Positions 47,801-61,800 of a DNA stretch of 64,000 bases are shown here, one piece after another. This DNA is from Onchocerca volvulus. Lineage: Eukaryota > Nematoda > Chromadorea > Rhabditida > Onchocercidae. The translations under genes were made by a program, and so were the position numbers. The stretch lies in assembly GCA_000499405.2 (NCBI GenBank), contig HG738138.1, positions 6,508,888 through 6,572,887 on the forward strand. Reading direction: 5' to 3'. The notes below the pieces were generated by a model. The model was not told where the DNA came from and did no database searches. It saw nothing but the letters and a program-made list of their open reading frames with translations. Every line of letters begins with the position of its first letter. Within the stretch, counting starts at the first letter, position 1.

Positions 47801-50800
47801 ATTTGAAAGGAAATAAAAAACCGATTAAAAAACTGAATAGAGAAAAATAAGTTAGTGCAAATCATTACCGCTCTCTATCTTTCGGAAACAAATAAGAGTT
47901 GATATAGATCAATATTAATTTGGAAAACAATTTATTAAGTTAATACAACTTTGCTTTATCATTCTTCTACATGTTTTATCCTTGCTTCATCATTTTGTTA
48001 GTTAACTATACATCGTAAAAAATTACTAACCTGTTACTAGATAAACGATTTTCATTAAATTTCATTTGCAATTATTTATAGATTTTTTTAAATTTCCCTA
48101 CTTACTATTTATTTATTATCAAAAACTTATCGTCAAAAACTGTCAATTAATTTCGGCGTTATACTTAAATTTGAAAGATTTTTTTTTTTGAATGTCTCAA
48201 TTTTATGAAATTTATATTTGATGAAATTGTTTTGTTTTGTCAAGCATTTTTATTAATTAACTTTGGCTACGAGATATAAAAATGAAAGCATATTGCAGAA
48301 TCATAATGCATTTTCGTAATGATTTCTGCCGTATGAATAAATATGAATTGCAAAGTGCGTTGGCGAAATAATTGATCTTCGAAAATACCTAATTCTCTTT
48401 CTTCTTTATCCAAAATACATATCTGCGGAGATTAAAGCATTTATAAGGAAATCGGTCGTTGTTCTCTCATATTTTCTTCATACTACATGATAATGATCAT
48501 TCGCATTAACGGTAGAACAAGGTACAAGATGTGGTTCGAGATTTTAGACCTCTCTGGTTAATCTATTCTCCAATAATTATCAAATTTCGTAAGTTTTTCT
48601 CGAAATTAAATACTCGTGCGCGAATCAGTCTTTCTAACAGCAACATATGTTATGATACGTTTCCCAACAATCACATTAGAAATCATACCCTCTGTATGTG
48701 ACAAATACATTTATTCTTCATTTGAATATGTCTTAGATGATGCTACCATAGTATATCAATTCACTGTGTGTTTACATCACTTATTACTTCTTGCAACTCA
48801 AAAAGTAAAAAATTATCTTTACAAAGTCTAAAATGTCTGTCCGTTAGCTGATTCTCATGAATAAGTTTAAGAACTTTATGTAATAAAAATTGTTGTTGAA
48901 TACAGAAATTTAAAAAATAATTGATGTACTGGAAACGGCATGCTCCAACGATTAAAATTGTTCAATAATTTATGCTCACAAACAAATGATGAATTGAGTA
49001 CAGAATTAGCTGAAATGAACTTATTTGGTTTTCCGATTTCTGTAATTATTAGCATTTAAGTGAATTAGGTATTCGTTTTTGATTCATTGAGGATGGAATT
49101 GTAAATAAAAATATTCGTGGGTTCAGTAGGTTCACCACTTTCTTTCTTCACAGGTTCACTTGTAATAGTCGCCTTTATGTTTTTATCAATTCTCCATGTC
49201 AAAATCAGGTTAGTTCTTAATAAATTCTAATTTTGATTTCACTTCCAAGCATGAAAAATAAACCAAACAGTACATTGAAATAACTGGCAAAAGGTCACTT
49301 CAAAATCTTTTGCAGAAATAATGAAGGCACTGTTTTAAGCCATTACCAACAGTTGTGATAGTGTTTGAAGTTTTTTTGTTAATACAGCGATAATTTTATT
49401 CGACTCTAGTATTTTGATTTTATTGAATTATTTGTGGAAGCTTACAATTCTTGGTATCTCTAGTTACAGCTGAAATTGTTCGGATTTTCTCAAATAATTC
49501 ATCCATTATAATTTCAGACATTTTTGCCAATTTCAGACATGTTTTTTTGATGCCATGAACTACATTTTTCCCTGCTTAGCTAACATCAGTTACTGTATTT
49601 TCACTCCTAGGCCGCACATTGAATTCTCCCATGTTGGCTAATAATCTTTCAAATCTGTTATTAATAAGCAAATATTTGCTAACTTTTCAATCAAATCATT
49701 TCTCAAGCAGTGCATGTATTGATTTAAAATTGATATAAGTATTTTATGGCATTTCAATTTTTGATTTGGATGTTTTTTAAGCCATAAATAATATTTTGAT
49801 AATTATAAATTTATGTCGCTTACGTTTCCTTAATCAACTTTATGCTGGAAACTTTTAATAGAGCAATTTTATTTGAAATTTAAGATGTTTAATTTTATGC
49901 TCATCACACCATTTCCCTATTGGCTGTTGGTGTAGACAGTATATTTCTAGTCCTACACAAATGATTGATATCCGTTGAATTAGATCCATCATCTCGCTTA
50001 AATCTAGTACTTTTAGAAATTGTCCATTTATGACCTTATTTCAATTAAAAACATCTTTGCCTTTATGGTTAGTGCTGAATTTACCCAATTACTTGCTGGC
50101 AGTAAAAAAGAATGTGCCATCAGTTGAAATATTGTGGTACCACTGAAAGCATACTACAGACCGTATTTTGCTATTGTTCTGGTCTGGCATTCATGCTTGA
50201 CTGGATATTCCAATTTCTAGTATTTCTTCGTATATTATCGAAAATTCAATCTTTTTCGTCCAGTGTTTCAAGAAAAAACAAAGCTTTGTTTCTTAGAAAT
50301 CATTAGAAGACAACAAGTTTGAAATAAAACAAAGCGAATGAGAATTTAAGAAGTTGAAATAAAATATCTTATCAAAATTTGTTCTCTAAATAGTTCCACA
50401 ACAAGTATATCACGCAGTTCATTGTTTTCAGTCGCAAATCATCTTCCAAAAGTTATTGCGAATTTTTAATGCATTCTGCGAACTATTTAATTGCGTATTC
50501 TCATTTCCATTTGGATCTGCAGTGTTTTTCTTCCGCTTCGAATGCAAAAAAATTTTACACTGCAAAAAAACATTCTGATCAGATTCTTTCTTTCCTGATT
50601 CATTACCAACTCTTGAAAGTGTATGAAATTCAGATCGAAGCCGAACGATTATATAGCCAAAAACTACAAAGAAGATGATAAAACACTTGTTTGATTTTGG
50701 TTTAATGCAAAAAAAAAAAAAAAAAAAAAAAACCGCGATTTGTATAATAAACCTATGTTCGTTTCATTGTGTTCATTAGGAAGTAAGATGAGCTTAGAAA

Positions 50801-51464
50801 ACAAAATTTATAGTTTTGTCTTTACAAAATGATAAAGCTTTCATGCCAATCCGAACAACTCTAATAACTTCACATATTTTACCTTTCTTATTTTGTGCAT
50901 CAAGGAAATGAAGGTTTTAGGCTTTTATGGAGCATGAACTCTTTTCCGTCTTTGTAGAATACATTCCGAACAAGATAACGGAATTATTAGATATTGTGCT
51001 GTATCTACGTAATTTTGATTGCTTGTGTCCAGATTACAAAACATGGGATTAGCGAATATACTCTTTTATAGGTTATATAAACGGCACTACTGAAAGCTTC
51101 TTTGGAAATATAATGAAATATCTGATTGTAATCTTGAATTGACGAAGAATTTAGTTTTGCGATTCGACAAATTTTGATTAGTTTTATTTGTTTACTTTCT
51201 ATTTCCAGAAAAAAAACCTATTGACTACTAATGTGTTATCAAAAAAGTCAAAAGTCTTTATTCAACCGAAAATAGAAAACTAGAGAGCGATCAAATGACG
51301 CAGTACTCTAAGAAATTTAAACTAGAATTTAGAAATCTTATAATTATGATAGAAAGTAAATTAATATAGAGGATTTTATGTAACTAAGTGATTATTTTTA
51401 TCCAGATATTGTAACAAAAATTTCTGTTGCAGAACAGCACATTCGCTTTTCACGCACTATAATC
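47801..51464. other. Gene-free DNA
   Basis: A+T-rich sequence with a run of about 23 A at 50709-50731. Short open frames (48616-48831, 50112-50306, 50469-50678) carry no recognised domain. I see no RNA gene. Confidence 0.5.
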
Positions 51465-51587
51465 ATGAATCAAAAATTGAAAGATAATAATGATAATTTA
51501 TTCAAAGTATTTAGCAGTGAAGCTGCCACAGTTGACAAGATATTCTTTGATTTGTGTTTCCATGGATACGATAGCTTGTGTAACTGA
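51465..51587 (+). CDS. Short coding-like frame interrupted by one TGA (weak candidate)
   Basis: Just after a good acceptor (TTTCTGTTGCAG, ending at 51432) an ATG opens 40 codons of mixed composition, with KVFSSEAATVDKIFFDL, up to a TGA. The same frame then stays open for about 57 codons (51588 to about 51760), with RKKIPEEVLVYDYNCTLFD. It may be an exon with a missed donor, or a decayed gene. No family is recognised. Confidence 0.2.
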   Translation: MNQKLKDNNDNLFKVFSSEAATVDKIFFDLCFHGYDSLCN

Positions 51588-53023
51588 ACTTTTGTTCATG
51601 AGCAGATTCGGAAAAAGATACCCGAAGAAGTGCTGGTATACGATTATAACTGCACTTTATTTGATATCATATTGACAGCTCGAGAAACGATGCTTCAATC
51701 TTATGTTATAAAATCCATTTCCATGCTTGTTCTTTGCATATTCTTCATTCCAAGCGTTTGAACTTTTGTCCTTCTCTACTTGATTTCAATCACTCGGGTC
51801 TGCTACATTTTCATAAATTATTAGAAAATTGTTTCCCCTTTAGTAATTTAAAGTTATTTGACGTAGTAAATGGTTTAACAAGAAAGTAAGGATGAATGAA
51901 AGAAAAATGATGGGGACCCATATTGATCGATATCGAAGATTAATAAATCTTCGACAAATTCACTCATTGTAGTATCCATTGCGGATGCATTTTTGATTCA
52001 AAAGTAATTTCACTACCAGCGTTTATTCCGACCAAGCACCGAACTGTGCTCATCTCATAAGGCAATTTATAGATAAAGTCCTTTTGCTGAAACTTTGCTT
52101 TTTAGCGAAATATTTTTGTCGGACAGCACGCATATATCACTACATCCATGTTATACAAAGTTGTTCTTTTTTACTTGGGTCACTTCAACTTGAAGTGTAA
52201 GTTTTGCTTGAGTAATAATTGTTGAAACATAATTTTCAGAAAAATGGGCGATTTAAATGCATAGTGCTGATAGGTATATTATTGTAAACATCAACGTTAT
52301 GATGACGATTGGTTTCACAATTGATCATGCAGCACATATAAATTATCACTCTAAATGTTCTTTTCAGTACAAGCAATCACCTAAGCCACCAATCAAGTAA
52401 TATTATTTGGTTATGAACTGCCAACTGTCTTAAAAGAACTCATTTCTTTTAGATTTTAATATATTTTTACATAGTTTTAGGTAGTAACAACCACATTTAT
52501 ATACGTTTTGCCTTTCTCTTTTTATAACGTTTATATGTATGTCACATTCGTCAAAACGATCATACCATCTGCTCCGCTTGTCTTCTTCACATTGTTGTTA
52601 TATTTTTTTATTGTTGTTCTTTTGGATCTGATTCTTAATGTATTTTGTAAAAAATATTCCTACTTTATCGCACTATAGAACTGCGCTTACTTATTTCTAA
52701 TATATTGTTTTGTTAGCTTCTTACAAATAATTGGTGATTCTATTGCATCCATTAAGTCTCATGAGTAAAAATAGTCCCAAAACATCTTTGAAAATATTGA
52801 AGTGTTGCATTGGGAATTAGTTTTAGTGATTAATTCGAAAAACAATCGGAAGTGAATTTAAGGAATTTATTCATATATGAGAAGGCATCCAAGAAAAAAT
52901 GGATTTCAAATTCTATTATCTTATCAAATGTAAGGAATAAAAAAGCATAAATTTGGTAAGAATTGAATAATAAAGAGGTGAAGTACCCAGTTGGAACAGG
53001 CTACGAATTAAAAGTCAGTCGAG
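51588..53023. other. Gene-free DNA
   Basis: Apart from the readthrough frame after 51587, I see no exon or repeat family here. Confidence 0.45.
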
Positions 53024-53326
53024 ATGGCTCAAGATCTCATAAAGAAACACATAATCGAAGGAAGTAATGTGTTCAGAAAGTTGAATATTACTTCCAAAAT
53101 CAATTTTTTTTTTACGCGTTCCATCAAAAAGAATATAAAAAAGGTGGGTGGCAAATTGAAAAGTACCACCTTTTTATTTGATTTTTATTATATAAATCCG
53201 CTTGAATATCGATATGCAGTTCTCATTCACGTACACAGTATGTTAAGCTTGTTCAAATCCCGTCAGTTTTATTTAAGTATTCCAGCAGGAATCCAAATTA
53301 CTGTGCGGTGCTTTCTACTGCTATAA
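53024..53326 (+). CDS. Unrecognised 100-codon open frame (weak candidate)
   Basis: An ATG frame begins MAQDLIKKHIIEGSNVFRKL and is basic through about residue 42, where AAAAAGGTGGGT could be a splice donor. The rest is hydrophobic and less protein-like. It is either a first exon or a chance frame. No domain is recognised. Confidence 0.15.
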   Translation: MAQDLIKKHIIEGSNVFRKLNITSKINFFFTRSIKKNIKKVGGKLKSTTFLFDFYYINPLEYRYAVLIHVHSMLSLFKSRQFYLSIPAGIQITVRCFLLL

Positions 53327-56316
53327 ATGTTCCAGACGATTATTAAAAGTTATTGATAATCCGTTTTTTTTTTTTTTTTTTCTTTCTTTCTACTATTTGT
53401 CTTCTAATTTATTATCGAGAGATGTGAAGAATATACAGTTTTGGTTTTTTAGAAGTCCTCGAATGGTCAATTAATCAAGTTGAAAATTTCGAAATTTTTA
53501 TATAAATATTGCACTTACATACTGTTAAATGTATCAGGTGTCGTGAGTGAGAGATTATCGTGTCGGTGAATATTAGTTTACCAACTGGTCGGAATTAAAA
53601 TGAAGAATGCATAAGAACTTCGAATGGTTTTCACTTGAGAACTGATGAAGAATTATGAGTTTTATAGGCTTCTTTCTTCAAAATATTTTGCTATAATGAG
53701 TAAGAAAGGTCCCATGACAAATTAGATTTCATGAAAATATTTGTACTCGTGAAGAGAACAATTAGATATAATATGAATGCTGAACTAGTGAAGTTACATT
53801 TTATTTTCATAATTCCATTTGTAATGTATGATTTATTGGACGGAGTATCGAAGAAATCTGTTTTCTTTTCTCTTCTTTTTTTATATAAAGTTTCTCTGCA
53901 CTTAAACAAACTAGTCAAAAACTAACCAAATTAAAAATTCCGAAAAACTTTTGCAGAAATCTATGGACCTGAGATTTATTTGCTGTATGATTCGTTTCTG
54001 GCTACATTTCTGGCTACACCGATCATTATTTTTTCAACTTGATAATTATTTTTATGATTGTTCAAACTATTTTTCATGAATAACTGCGAGCGTGAGTTCT
54101 GCATTTTTTGCGACTGATGTTATGTTATACAAAATGAAGGAAAAAGGTATACTATGCTCTCTGAAACTACAAATATGATTTGATGCGGGTCTAGTTAATG
54201 CAGTGTGTTATCATTCTTGTGTCGGGGATGTGAATGTGATCAAGATTAAAAATATGATAAAATTTCTTTGTTTTATCATAACTTCGTTTGCTCGATGAAT
54301 ACTAAGTCAAGCCTTTTAAGCATGTTGTTCTTAAAAATTAATTCATTCTTTTGCTTCCTTAAACTATCTGCGAAGTTTTTAATGTGAGATGTCATTCTTC
54401 ACGAAAGAGGGGAAGCATGACGGAGCAAGAGAATGTAAGTAAAATGGGAGGCGGGATCGATCAGTTAATCAATTGATATGAGCTGCTCAGGCTTAGTTGT
54501 GACTTTATCTTATAGAGAGAAGGAAATGCAATAAATTTGTTAGAAATGCCGGAATCAATTCAATTCATATATAATCAAAGTAAAGTGAATACTATCTCCG
54601 TTCATCTGTCTGTACGTGTGAGGAGAACATAAAAAAAAGACCATTATTTTCTTTTCTTTTAGTATCTTCAATAATCCAAATCTCAGACATGTTTTTTCTA
54701 AACCTAAGTTTGCAGAGAGTACACTTCAAGGATAACTTCCACAACGGCTATTTTTTGAGGAATCGATATAACAAATTTTTGCAGTTTTACAGCTACACAA
54801 AGATAACATATATGGTGAGAACGTTTTGATGGCAAAGTAAAAGGAATAGTGAGATAAGTGGAAATTTTTACTAAAATGACCGTCATTTTTAGATGGCTCT
54901 TGTTGGTGGATATGTAAAGCCCGGTGTTCAATGCTTAGGGATGAATATGTAATAGAAATGAAAAATGAAGAGATGCGTGATCTTCAAACAGTTCTTCCAC
55001 CACATGGTTTTTATAATCCGCATTTCTGACCACTTCAAAATCTTTTAATTCACTCAAGCAAAGTCTACTTTTCATTACTGGAGGTTTTTTTAGTTTATAT
55101 ATTTCTTATTTATGCGAAAACTCGAAAGTGGAACAAAAATACAATATCTTCAATAATTTCCTTTAGAATTTTAATACTTGTTGTTTTTTGAATTTTTTTC
55201 TCCTTAATTTTTCGTTCAAATCGTAGCGATTAAAGTACAATTGTATGTCGATTATTGTAATGGCAAGTCCTGTCGTCCCAAGTTACTTACTCCCATCTCC
55301 ACTACATACACAAATTAGTCATTCAGAATTTCTAGAAGTTTATTGCTCCGAAAGTAAAACTGTCCTTATTGCACGGCAAATTGGTTGACTACGAAATATA
55401 GAAGGTGACACTTTCAACCATTTTACACTTTATCATCGGAGCTTCACTGATGATCACTGTATTTCAAGAGATGTCAATGTTATCAATGATGACGTTGACA
55501 TCTCTTGAAAATTTATAGCTTGGATTCATTATGTCGCTATGAAAGAACAATGCTCATTTTTGTCTCTGTTCAACAACTCCATTTGCATTGTGTTTACTAT
55601 TGGAATTACTTGGTTTACTTCAACCGCTGATCTGTTATTCTGGAAAAATATAACCAAATCAAAGGGATGATTCTATGTGTTAGTTTTTATATTAAAATTA
55701 AAGATATTTTGCCGTATCAGTGGTCAATGTTGAGCATTCTTTCACAAGTTTCATGATTCCAAGTCCAAGCGATACTTCAAAAAGTACAGTATCTTTCTCG
55801 AAAAATTTCCCTTGTCCATTGCAATATCGTTTTTGTTGTTTGCTTTATTCGGAAATTACGCTCTTGAAAAAACATTTGGCGATAATTCATTTCTTGCAAA
55901 ATTTCTTTCTTCGTTGAATAAATTTGGTCTAATTTTTTGCAAAATTTCAAATAAATCGCTTCGCCTCAGGAACTCTTTTTAAATAATTAAATATTAAAGG
56001 CTAAAGATAAAAGTTCATTAAAAATTTGGAAGTTTTATAGAGATCACCAGATGGTAAGAACAATAGAAATAAAAATGTCCAGAAATGCTATTGTGTTATG
56101 AGATAATATAGCGCTAATTGCATCTTTCCATTTCCATAATCACATGACCTGGCTTGCATATTATGAGTAGCTATATCAACCTATATCAATTGATATCCTG
56201 GAATATTCTAGCCAACTACTCATCTTTCTCAAACGATATCCGGAGAATGCATATTTTTTTAATTATAATTAAATGAATTATATTTCATTTATGTCGAGCA
56301 AGTGGCTTAATCATAA
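53327..56316. other. Gene-free DNA with a perfect hairpin
   Basis: No gene is recognised. A poly(T) run lies at about 53364-53380 and a hairpin at 55462-55510. Opposite open frames at 53691-53925 are mutual shadows. Confidence 0.5.
55462..55510. repeat. 16-base perfect inverted repeat, stem extendable to about 20
   Basis: TTTCAAGAGATGTCAA (55462-55477) is exactly complementary to 55495-55510. The stem can extend inward with G-C, T-A and wobble pairs, leaving a loop of about 9 bases. It is short for a microRNA precursor. It might be a structured RNA or a protein site. Confidence 0.7.
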
Positions 56317-56913
56317 AACAAAATAATAAGTATTGCAAGACTTGTGGATATTTCCTGTTCGTATCCTGCAGTACCTTTTCCTAAAAAATATAAATTGCTG
56401 ATGCCACCATTCAATCCTTTGCGCCGTACACTCGTTCGACTAACAATTGTTAAACAATCAACTTCGTTGAGATTTCTTTGTAATGCTTGTCATAAACTTT
56501 ATTTAGCAATGGGTTGTTTCCCCTTAACGAAGTATCATTTGAATTTTGTTTGCAAAGATTTTTTACAAGGTGGCAAGATGGTGTCATTGTCGCAGTTGGT
56601 TTGCGAGGATTATTCACAACGATTATTTGATGTTTTCTATGATTCACACATCCTTGATCTCATTTTATCAATCAAAGAAACAGTTTTGAAAGTAGTAGTA
56701 ATACTAGTTTTAAATTATGGTCATCATTTTTTTTTTCTTGCCGATCATAAGAATCATTTGCATTTTATTTTCCCTGCTGTCAATTATAGGTCGTTAATTA
56801 GTATCGTTATTTGTTTAAAGTACAAATCGCACAAAGGTGATAATGCTTGTAGTGATTTCTTACAAGGCTCCGTAACTAAGATAAAAGTTGACGCTATTAT
56901 TTTGATTTCTTAA
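56317..56913 (+). CDS. Unrecognised long open frame (about 198 codons stop to stop)
   Basis: The longest unexplained open frame in the right half. The first ATG is at 56401, leaving about 170 codons. The product is basic and Cys-, His- and Leu-rich, with a hydrophobic stretch ETVLKVVVILVLNYG (about 116-130 from 56344) and a repeated motif, CKDFLQGG and CSDFLQGS. I recognise no family and see no clear acceptor upstream. It could be an exon, a decayed mobile element or chance, though frames this long are rare in DNA with so many A+T-rich stops. Confidence 0.25.
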   Translation, partial: NKIISIARLVDISCSYPAVPFPKKYKLLMPPFNPLRRTLVRLTIVKQSTSLRFLCNACHKLYLAMGCFPLTKYHLNFVCKDFLQGGKMVSLSQLVCEDYSQRLFDVFYDSHILDLILSIKETVLKVVVILVLNYGHHFFFLADHKNHLHFIFPAVNYRSLISIVICLKYKSHKGDNACSDFLQGSVTKIKVDAIILIS

Positions 56914-58503
56914 AGCCACATGCTTATTCATTACGGAATAGTCTCGCAATCACAAAACTTTTTCGAGAGCGCTAGCAAGAAATTGGATTGCTTCTACTTT
57001 CAGTGATGTTACTTTAGATATTAAGCTATAAGATTCAAAATTACTGTAAATGTTCTTACAGTAGTGATAGGAGATTTTTATGCATGGGAAGCGGAATGGA
57101 TATAGTGTTAATGGTGATTGTCGTTATTGCTGCAGATTTTATCGTTGATTATGTATTCATATTAGCTATAATTTATTTCTGGAAGTATTGGACAGAATTC
57201 TACGCGCCATTTTTAGTCTTATCGCTCAATTAATTCATCTATTATGATTTGTTTAACTAGAAACTACGGATTCTTTTAAAGCATTATTAGTGATAGATAA
57301 TAACATGTAGTGCTGTCAAAAACATTTTCATTGATAAAAATGATAGTAACACTATTTATTTTAATCTGCGCAACATTACATACTGAAAGTGCTTAATATT
57401 TCATTCCGCTAAACTATATAATTGTGCCTTTCTATTGCAAAATTTGACACTAAAATTTCTCATTACATAAGTAGCAAATACTGCTTAAAATGGTTGTTAG
57501 ATCTTCGCTTGCAAGCAGATAAAGTACGTTCACTCTCCAGTCCCAATCAAATTTTACTTTGTTTAGGCAGCGATGATAACTTCAGTTCTGTTATGTAATT
57601 ACTGCTTCACAATGTTTACGAATCGCTTTTTCTTATGTTTTTTTTTTTTTTTTTTTTCGAGTTTGTGCACACGGTATTTATGGTTCTCTTCTTGATATCG
57701 TTGGTTGAAATGGTAATCTTGAGGAAGGCAGAATAAGACTATCTGAGACTGTTCCTCACATATTTTTAATTAGTGATTCTAGTATAACCAAAAATGGCAA
57801 TAGTGCATCCCTTAGAGAGAGTACCACATCCAGTATTGCATGTTAAATCTCTCGAGTTTCATTATTTTTGGATTTAAATTCTACGGGATATTACGAGTTC
57901 TTTTATCGGCCGAAACGATTTGCACAGAATTTTCCGGCTAAAATGAGTCTCAAATGACTGAAATAAATGAAAAACTGCAAACATAAGAAACTACTCGACA
58001 TTCTGAGAGAACTATTAAGTATTCTTTCGTTTTTAAAATATGTCTTACCAGTAACATTTTTATAAATAGAGACATCGAGCTTATGTAATATTGAATATTG
58101 TAGTTTATATTCAATGTCGATGTTTTCTCAAATAAACTATTTTCTGTATGTTTTACATTCTAACCAGTTAAGAATTAGACGTAAAAAAGACAATGAATCC
58201 GCATTATCAATCTCTTGAAGGAAAGTCAGCTGCTTAACTTGCTTTAGATGGAAATGTGGTTCAAGTTGGAAACATCGGAAGAGATACGCACATTATTTTT
58301 TAGATTGGAATTTTCATGTGATTTAATATTAGTTTAGATAGAAATGTAAAATGAGGACACAGACTATCTGAAAGAAAATTAAGACAGGATTTCCCCTTTC
58401 ATGAGACTGCTTTTATCTGATGATTAAATTAGAGAATTTATATAAAAGAGAATGAAAATGGCTGACCTTAGTAATAATCTGAAGTTTCACTTCCAATTAC
58501 TAC
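56914..58503. other. Gene-free DNA
   Basis: No gene is recognised. A poly(T) run lies at about 57639-57657. Confidence 0.5.
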
Positions 58504-58860
58504 TTGATATATGTCGTGAAATCTCTGTATTTAAGTGATGCTAGCACAAAAAAAAAAAAGAAAATATTCGAATCACATGAGCAAGACGATCTTATCACTT
58601 CCAATCCGCATTTGCATTATTGCAGATACCATATCCTTCAGAAGACTGTACAACTGTTCAAAAATGATTTCAACCGTTCGTCGGTTCATATTTTGCGTTC
58701 CAACAGAGAAGAGCGCCGTGGGTGGTCTCGTGTATCATCATGTACTGATGATGCCAGTAATAGAAAGCTTGCTGTGCGGTTGTCTTTGTCTCAACGATCC
58801 GTTTCGAAAGATGTTTACATTTGCATTACTTGCGCTCACAATTTGATATCAATGGTATGA
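58504..58860 (+). CDS. Unrecognised open frame overlapping a second one (weak candidate)
   Basis: Two frames are open together across a G+C-richer patch (58504-58860 and 58535-58846). The first carries a basic, Ser/Arg-rich stretch (SNREERRGWSRVSSCTDDA). The second is hydrophobic and Cys-rich (VIESLLCGCLCLNDPF). At most one can be a real exon. No domain or convincing splice sites are seen, and neither start is a well-supported ATG. Confidence 0.18.
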   Translation: MIYVVKSLYLSDASTKKKKKIFESHEQDDLITSNPHLHYCRYHILQKTVQLFKNDFNRSSVHILRSNREERRGWSRVSSCTDDASNRKLAVRLSLSQRSVSKDVYICITCAHNLISMV

Positions 58861-61800
58861 ATGACACTGATAGTGAGAAGGATGTCTAAACATTTGTTGG
58901 GGCTCTATGCTATAATATTCCTAATCATTGCTGCAGTTATCACTATTAATATCGTTATTACTATTATTTTGCTGCTAACATAAACAGTTGAAAAAGTTTT
59001 TCGTATGACCAACAAATATGATATGATGAGTTTTTAATCTGTCGACTGCATCCTTGTTGATGAGTTACTGATATATGTACCGTAACCATTATTGTTGCCC
59101 TCTCTCATTATTGCTTCATTCTTTTCCTGTCTCTCTCATTAGCTGTTTTTTTCAATTTTTTTGATATCGTATCAATTATTCACACCACTATTCGGATAAT
59201 TATCTCTTTTTTTTTTTTATAATCTTCGATTTCCAAATTCTAAATGTCAATATACCTTTTCGTTTTTTTTTTAAATTCAGCTACTGTCGCCTGATATGGC
59301 AGTATTAGCTTTCATTCTGAACCCCCAAAACAAACTTTCAGTTCTTACTGCGCATCACCTTTCCTTTTTCTTCCTAGTTTGTACTTCGCTTCCGCTGCTT
59401 TTTTTCTGCAGTTCAACCTGGTTTATTTGTCGATGCTTATAGTTAGCATTAATAATTCTGCGACAGCCACTGATAAAATGATCAAATGGTTTTGATGTTA
59501 ATTATGTAAGCACAGAATGTATCAAATAAAAGGCGAGAAAGCATCAGCTGATTGCAGATGTCTGACTTGTAACAAATATGCACCCTAATATTACTTTCGC
59601 AACTTCATTTTTCAAGCTTCAATATTTTATGATCAGTCACGATCAGTTTATGATCAGTGACCAGTGATTTTGAATCAGTTTATGATGATTATGATCAGTT
59701 TTTTTTTTTAAATGATCAGTATTTCCGTTTCCTTTACTTCTTGCTTTTTTTGTTGCTTTCAACTGCCGTATTTATTGCCATCGGCTACACAGTATCTCTT
59801 TGAGAAGCAAAATCATTGCATCGTTTTTTGACCAGGAATTTATGCAAAAATAAATTTGTTTCTTACCAATGAGTCAATATTTTCTTGCATTGAGACGCCG
59901 AGTTTTTTTTTTTATCATAATAATTATTTTTCTATCACAATAACTTTCCTATACTTTATTGGGAGAGAAATTTACTGGGAAGAAATTGATTAGATGAATG
60001 GACTGTTGCAAATTATCACACACTATTCAATCGGATTGGAAGCCAAAAGAATTCGAACTGAAAAAATTGATACCATTGTTTCTTATAGATTTAATTGCTG
60101 ATTGTGAGATTATATTATGAAGTTTTCTTTCATTCCTGCTAGTGCTTGTTGGCTTCTTGCTTAAAGTATAGATTAAAAAAAATAAGACCTTTTTTGGCAA
60201 TGAATTGAAGCAGCATTTTTGGTTTTCCATCAGCAGATGTGCTGAGTTTTGCAATATTTCTACGACGAGTAGCAATTTTCCTCGTCTCTGCTCAGCAATA
60301 CAAATTAATGCTCATTTTCACGAATTAACATCAATTCAAATTCCATTGTGGGTAAACCAGAATGTGTGCCACATCCGAATTGTGTGAACATGATTCGAGA
60401 ATTTTTTTATGGTAATTTTTTTTCATGTCAGTTTCCCGAAAAAGAACTGCATATTGCAATTTCTTTGTTTGATAAAAGATGAAGGGAAAATTTCAAAAAA
60501 AAACAAAAAAATAGAGATGGTGCCTCATGAAACCACGAGAAGATAAAATTTATCATCTAAAATGTTTTCGGATTAATCATAATTTTTTCCTACAGAAAAA
60601 GGTTTTGCCAGATAATACTGTGATTGATACGGTAATATCTGGAAGTTAATTTCTGGTTTACATTATTTGGAGAGTTATTGATAATGATATTGTTTCTTCT
60701 CTACCTTGTTCTCGAAACAGTTACTTCTTTTGTTTTGCAGACACATTACAATGACAAATTACTCATCGAATTTAGTCAATTCAATGCTTATAATATTTTA
60801 TATTATAGATTACTGCATCTATTCCTTATAATAAATTGTGTAACAAAATTAGCAAAGTGAAAATTTTCACACAAATCGCAAGAAGTATCATCAGCTTCAA
60901 AAAAACTGTGAAGTGAAATGCATGATTAATATACGCCATGCTGAGTAATTTGTCAAAATTTCCACGTCGCATGCCATCCGGATATCGACTATTAGATCAA
61001 ATTTTTGTTATAATCTGAAAGATGTCCAAAATAATTTTTAGCGAGAATTTATCCTTATCTTAAGAACCATTTAGCAAAAACATGAGATCGATAAATAATG
61101 TGAAAATTTTTGACAGTTTAGGTGCACTTTTGGTGGATCAAAATGCGCTCGTGCAAACTGCAACTGTCTTTCTTTAATGACACCGTAGATTGTTGAACAC
61201 GGACAACTATTCCGAAGTGAAAAAGAGTTACCATATTCTTGATCATTTTAATCCTGATGTAAGAGTGTTCTAATTTCTGATTCTAATCCCACGGTTATAA
61301 TTTCTAATTCTAATCCCACGACTATTATTTAAACTGACTTTTTTCACTTTTTTTGCCAAGTATGGAGGGTTCATTTATTCTCCTTATGCTTATGTTTTCC
61401 CGGATATGATTGTAGAAACGAAAATTGCAATAAAGAAACTCGTTTTATTCTGTTTTATTCTTACATCGGTTTCAACAATTCAACTTCTTTGAATAACACA
61501 GAAGCAATATTGATGAGAGAGACTTCTGAATTTTCATTATTTTTAGATAATGTATTTTTAGATCAACCTTACAACCACTTCCTTAAACACAATTTAAGCG
61601 GAGTAATATCATCTGGAGTGATCCATTTCAAACAAATCTGTCTAAACTAAAATGCTTGACTAGCAACATGTCAAATCTTCATTGGCAGAAGTTAATTGGT
61701 CAAATTCGACTTCAGAATCATACTAGGAGGATCATCTCCTCAATCAACTTGACGAGTCCCCTTATTGTCCATATAAATGAGCATGCTGAAATGATCTCTC

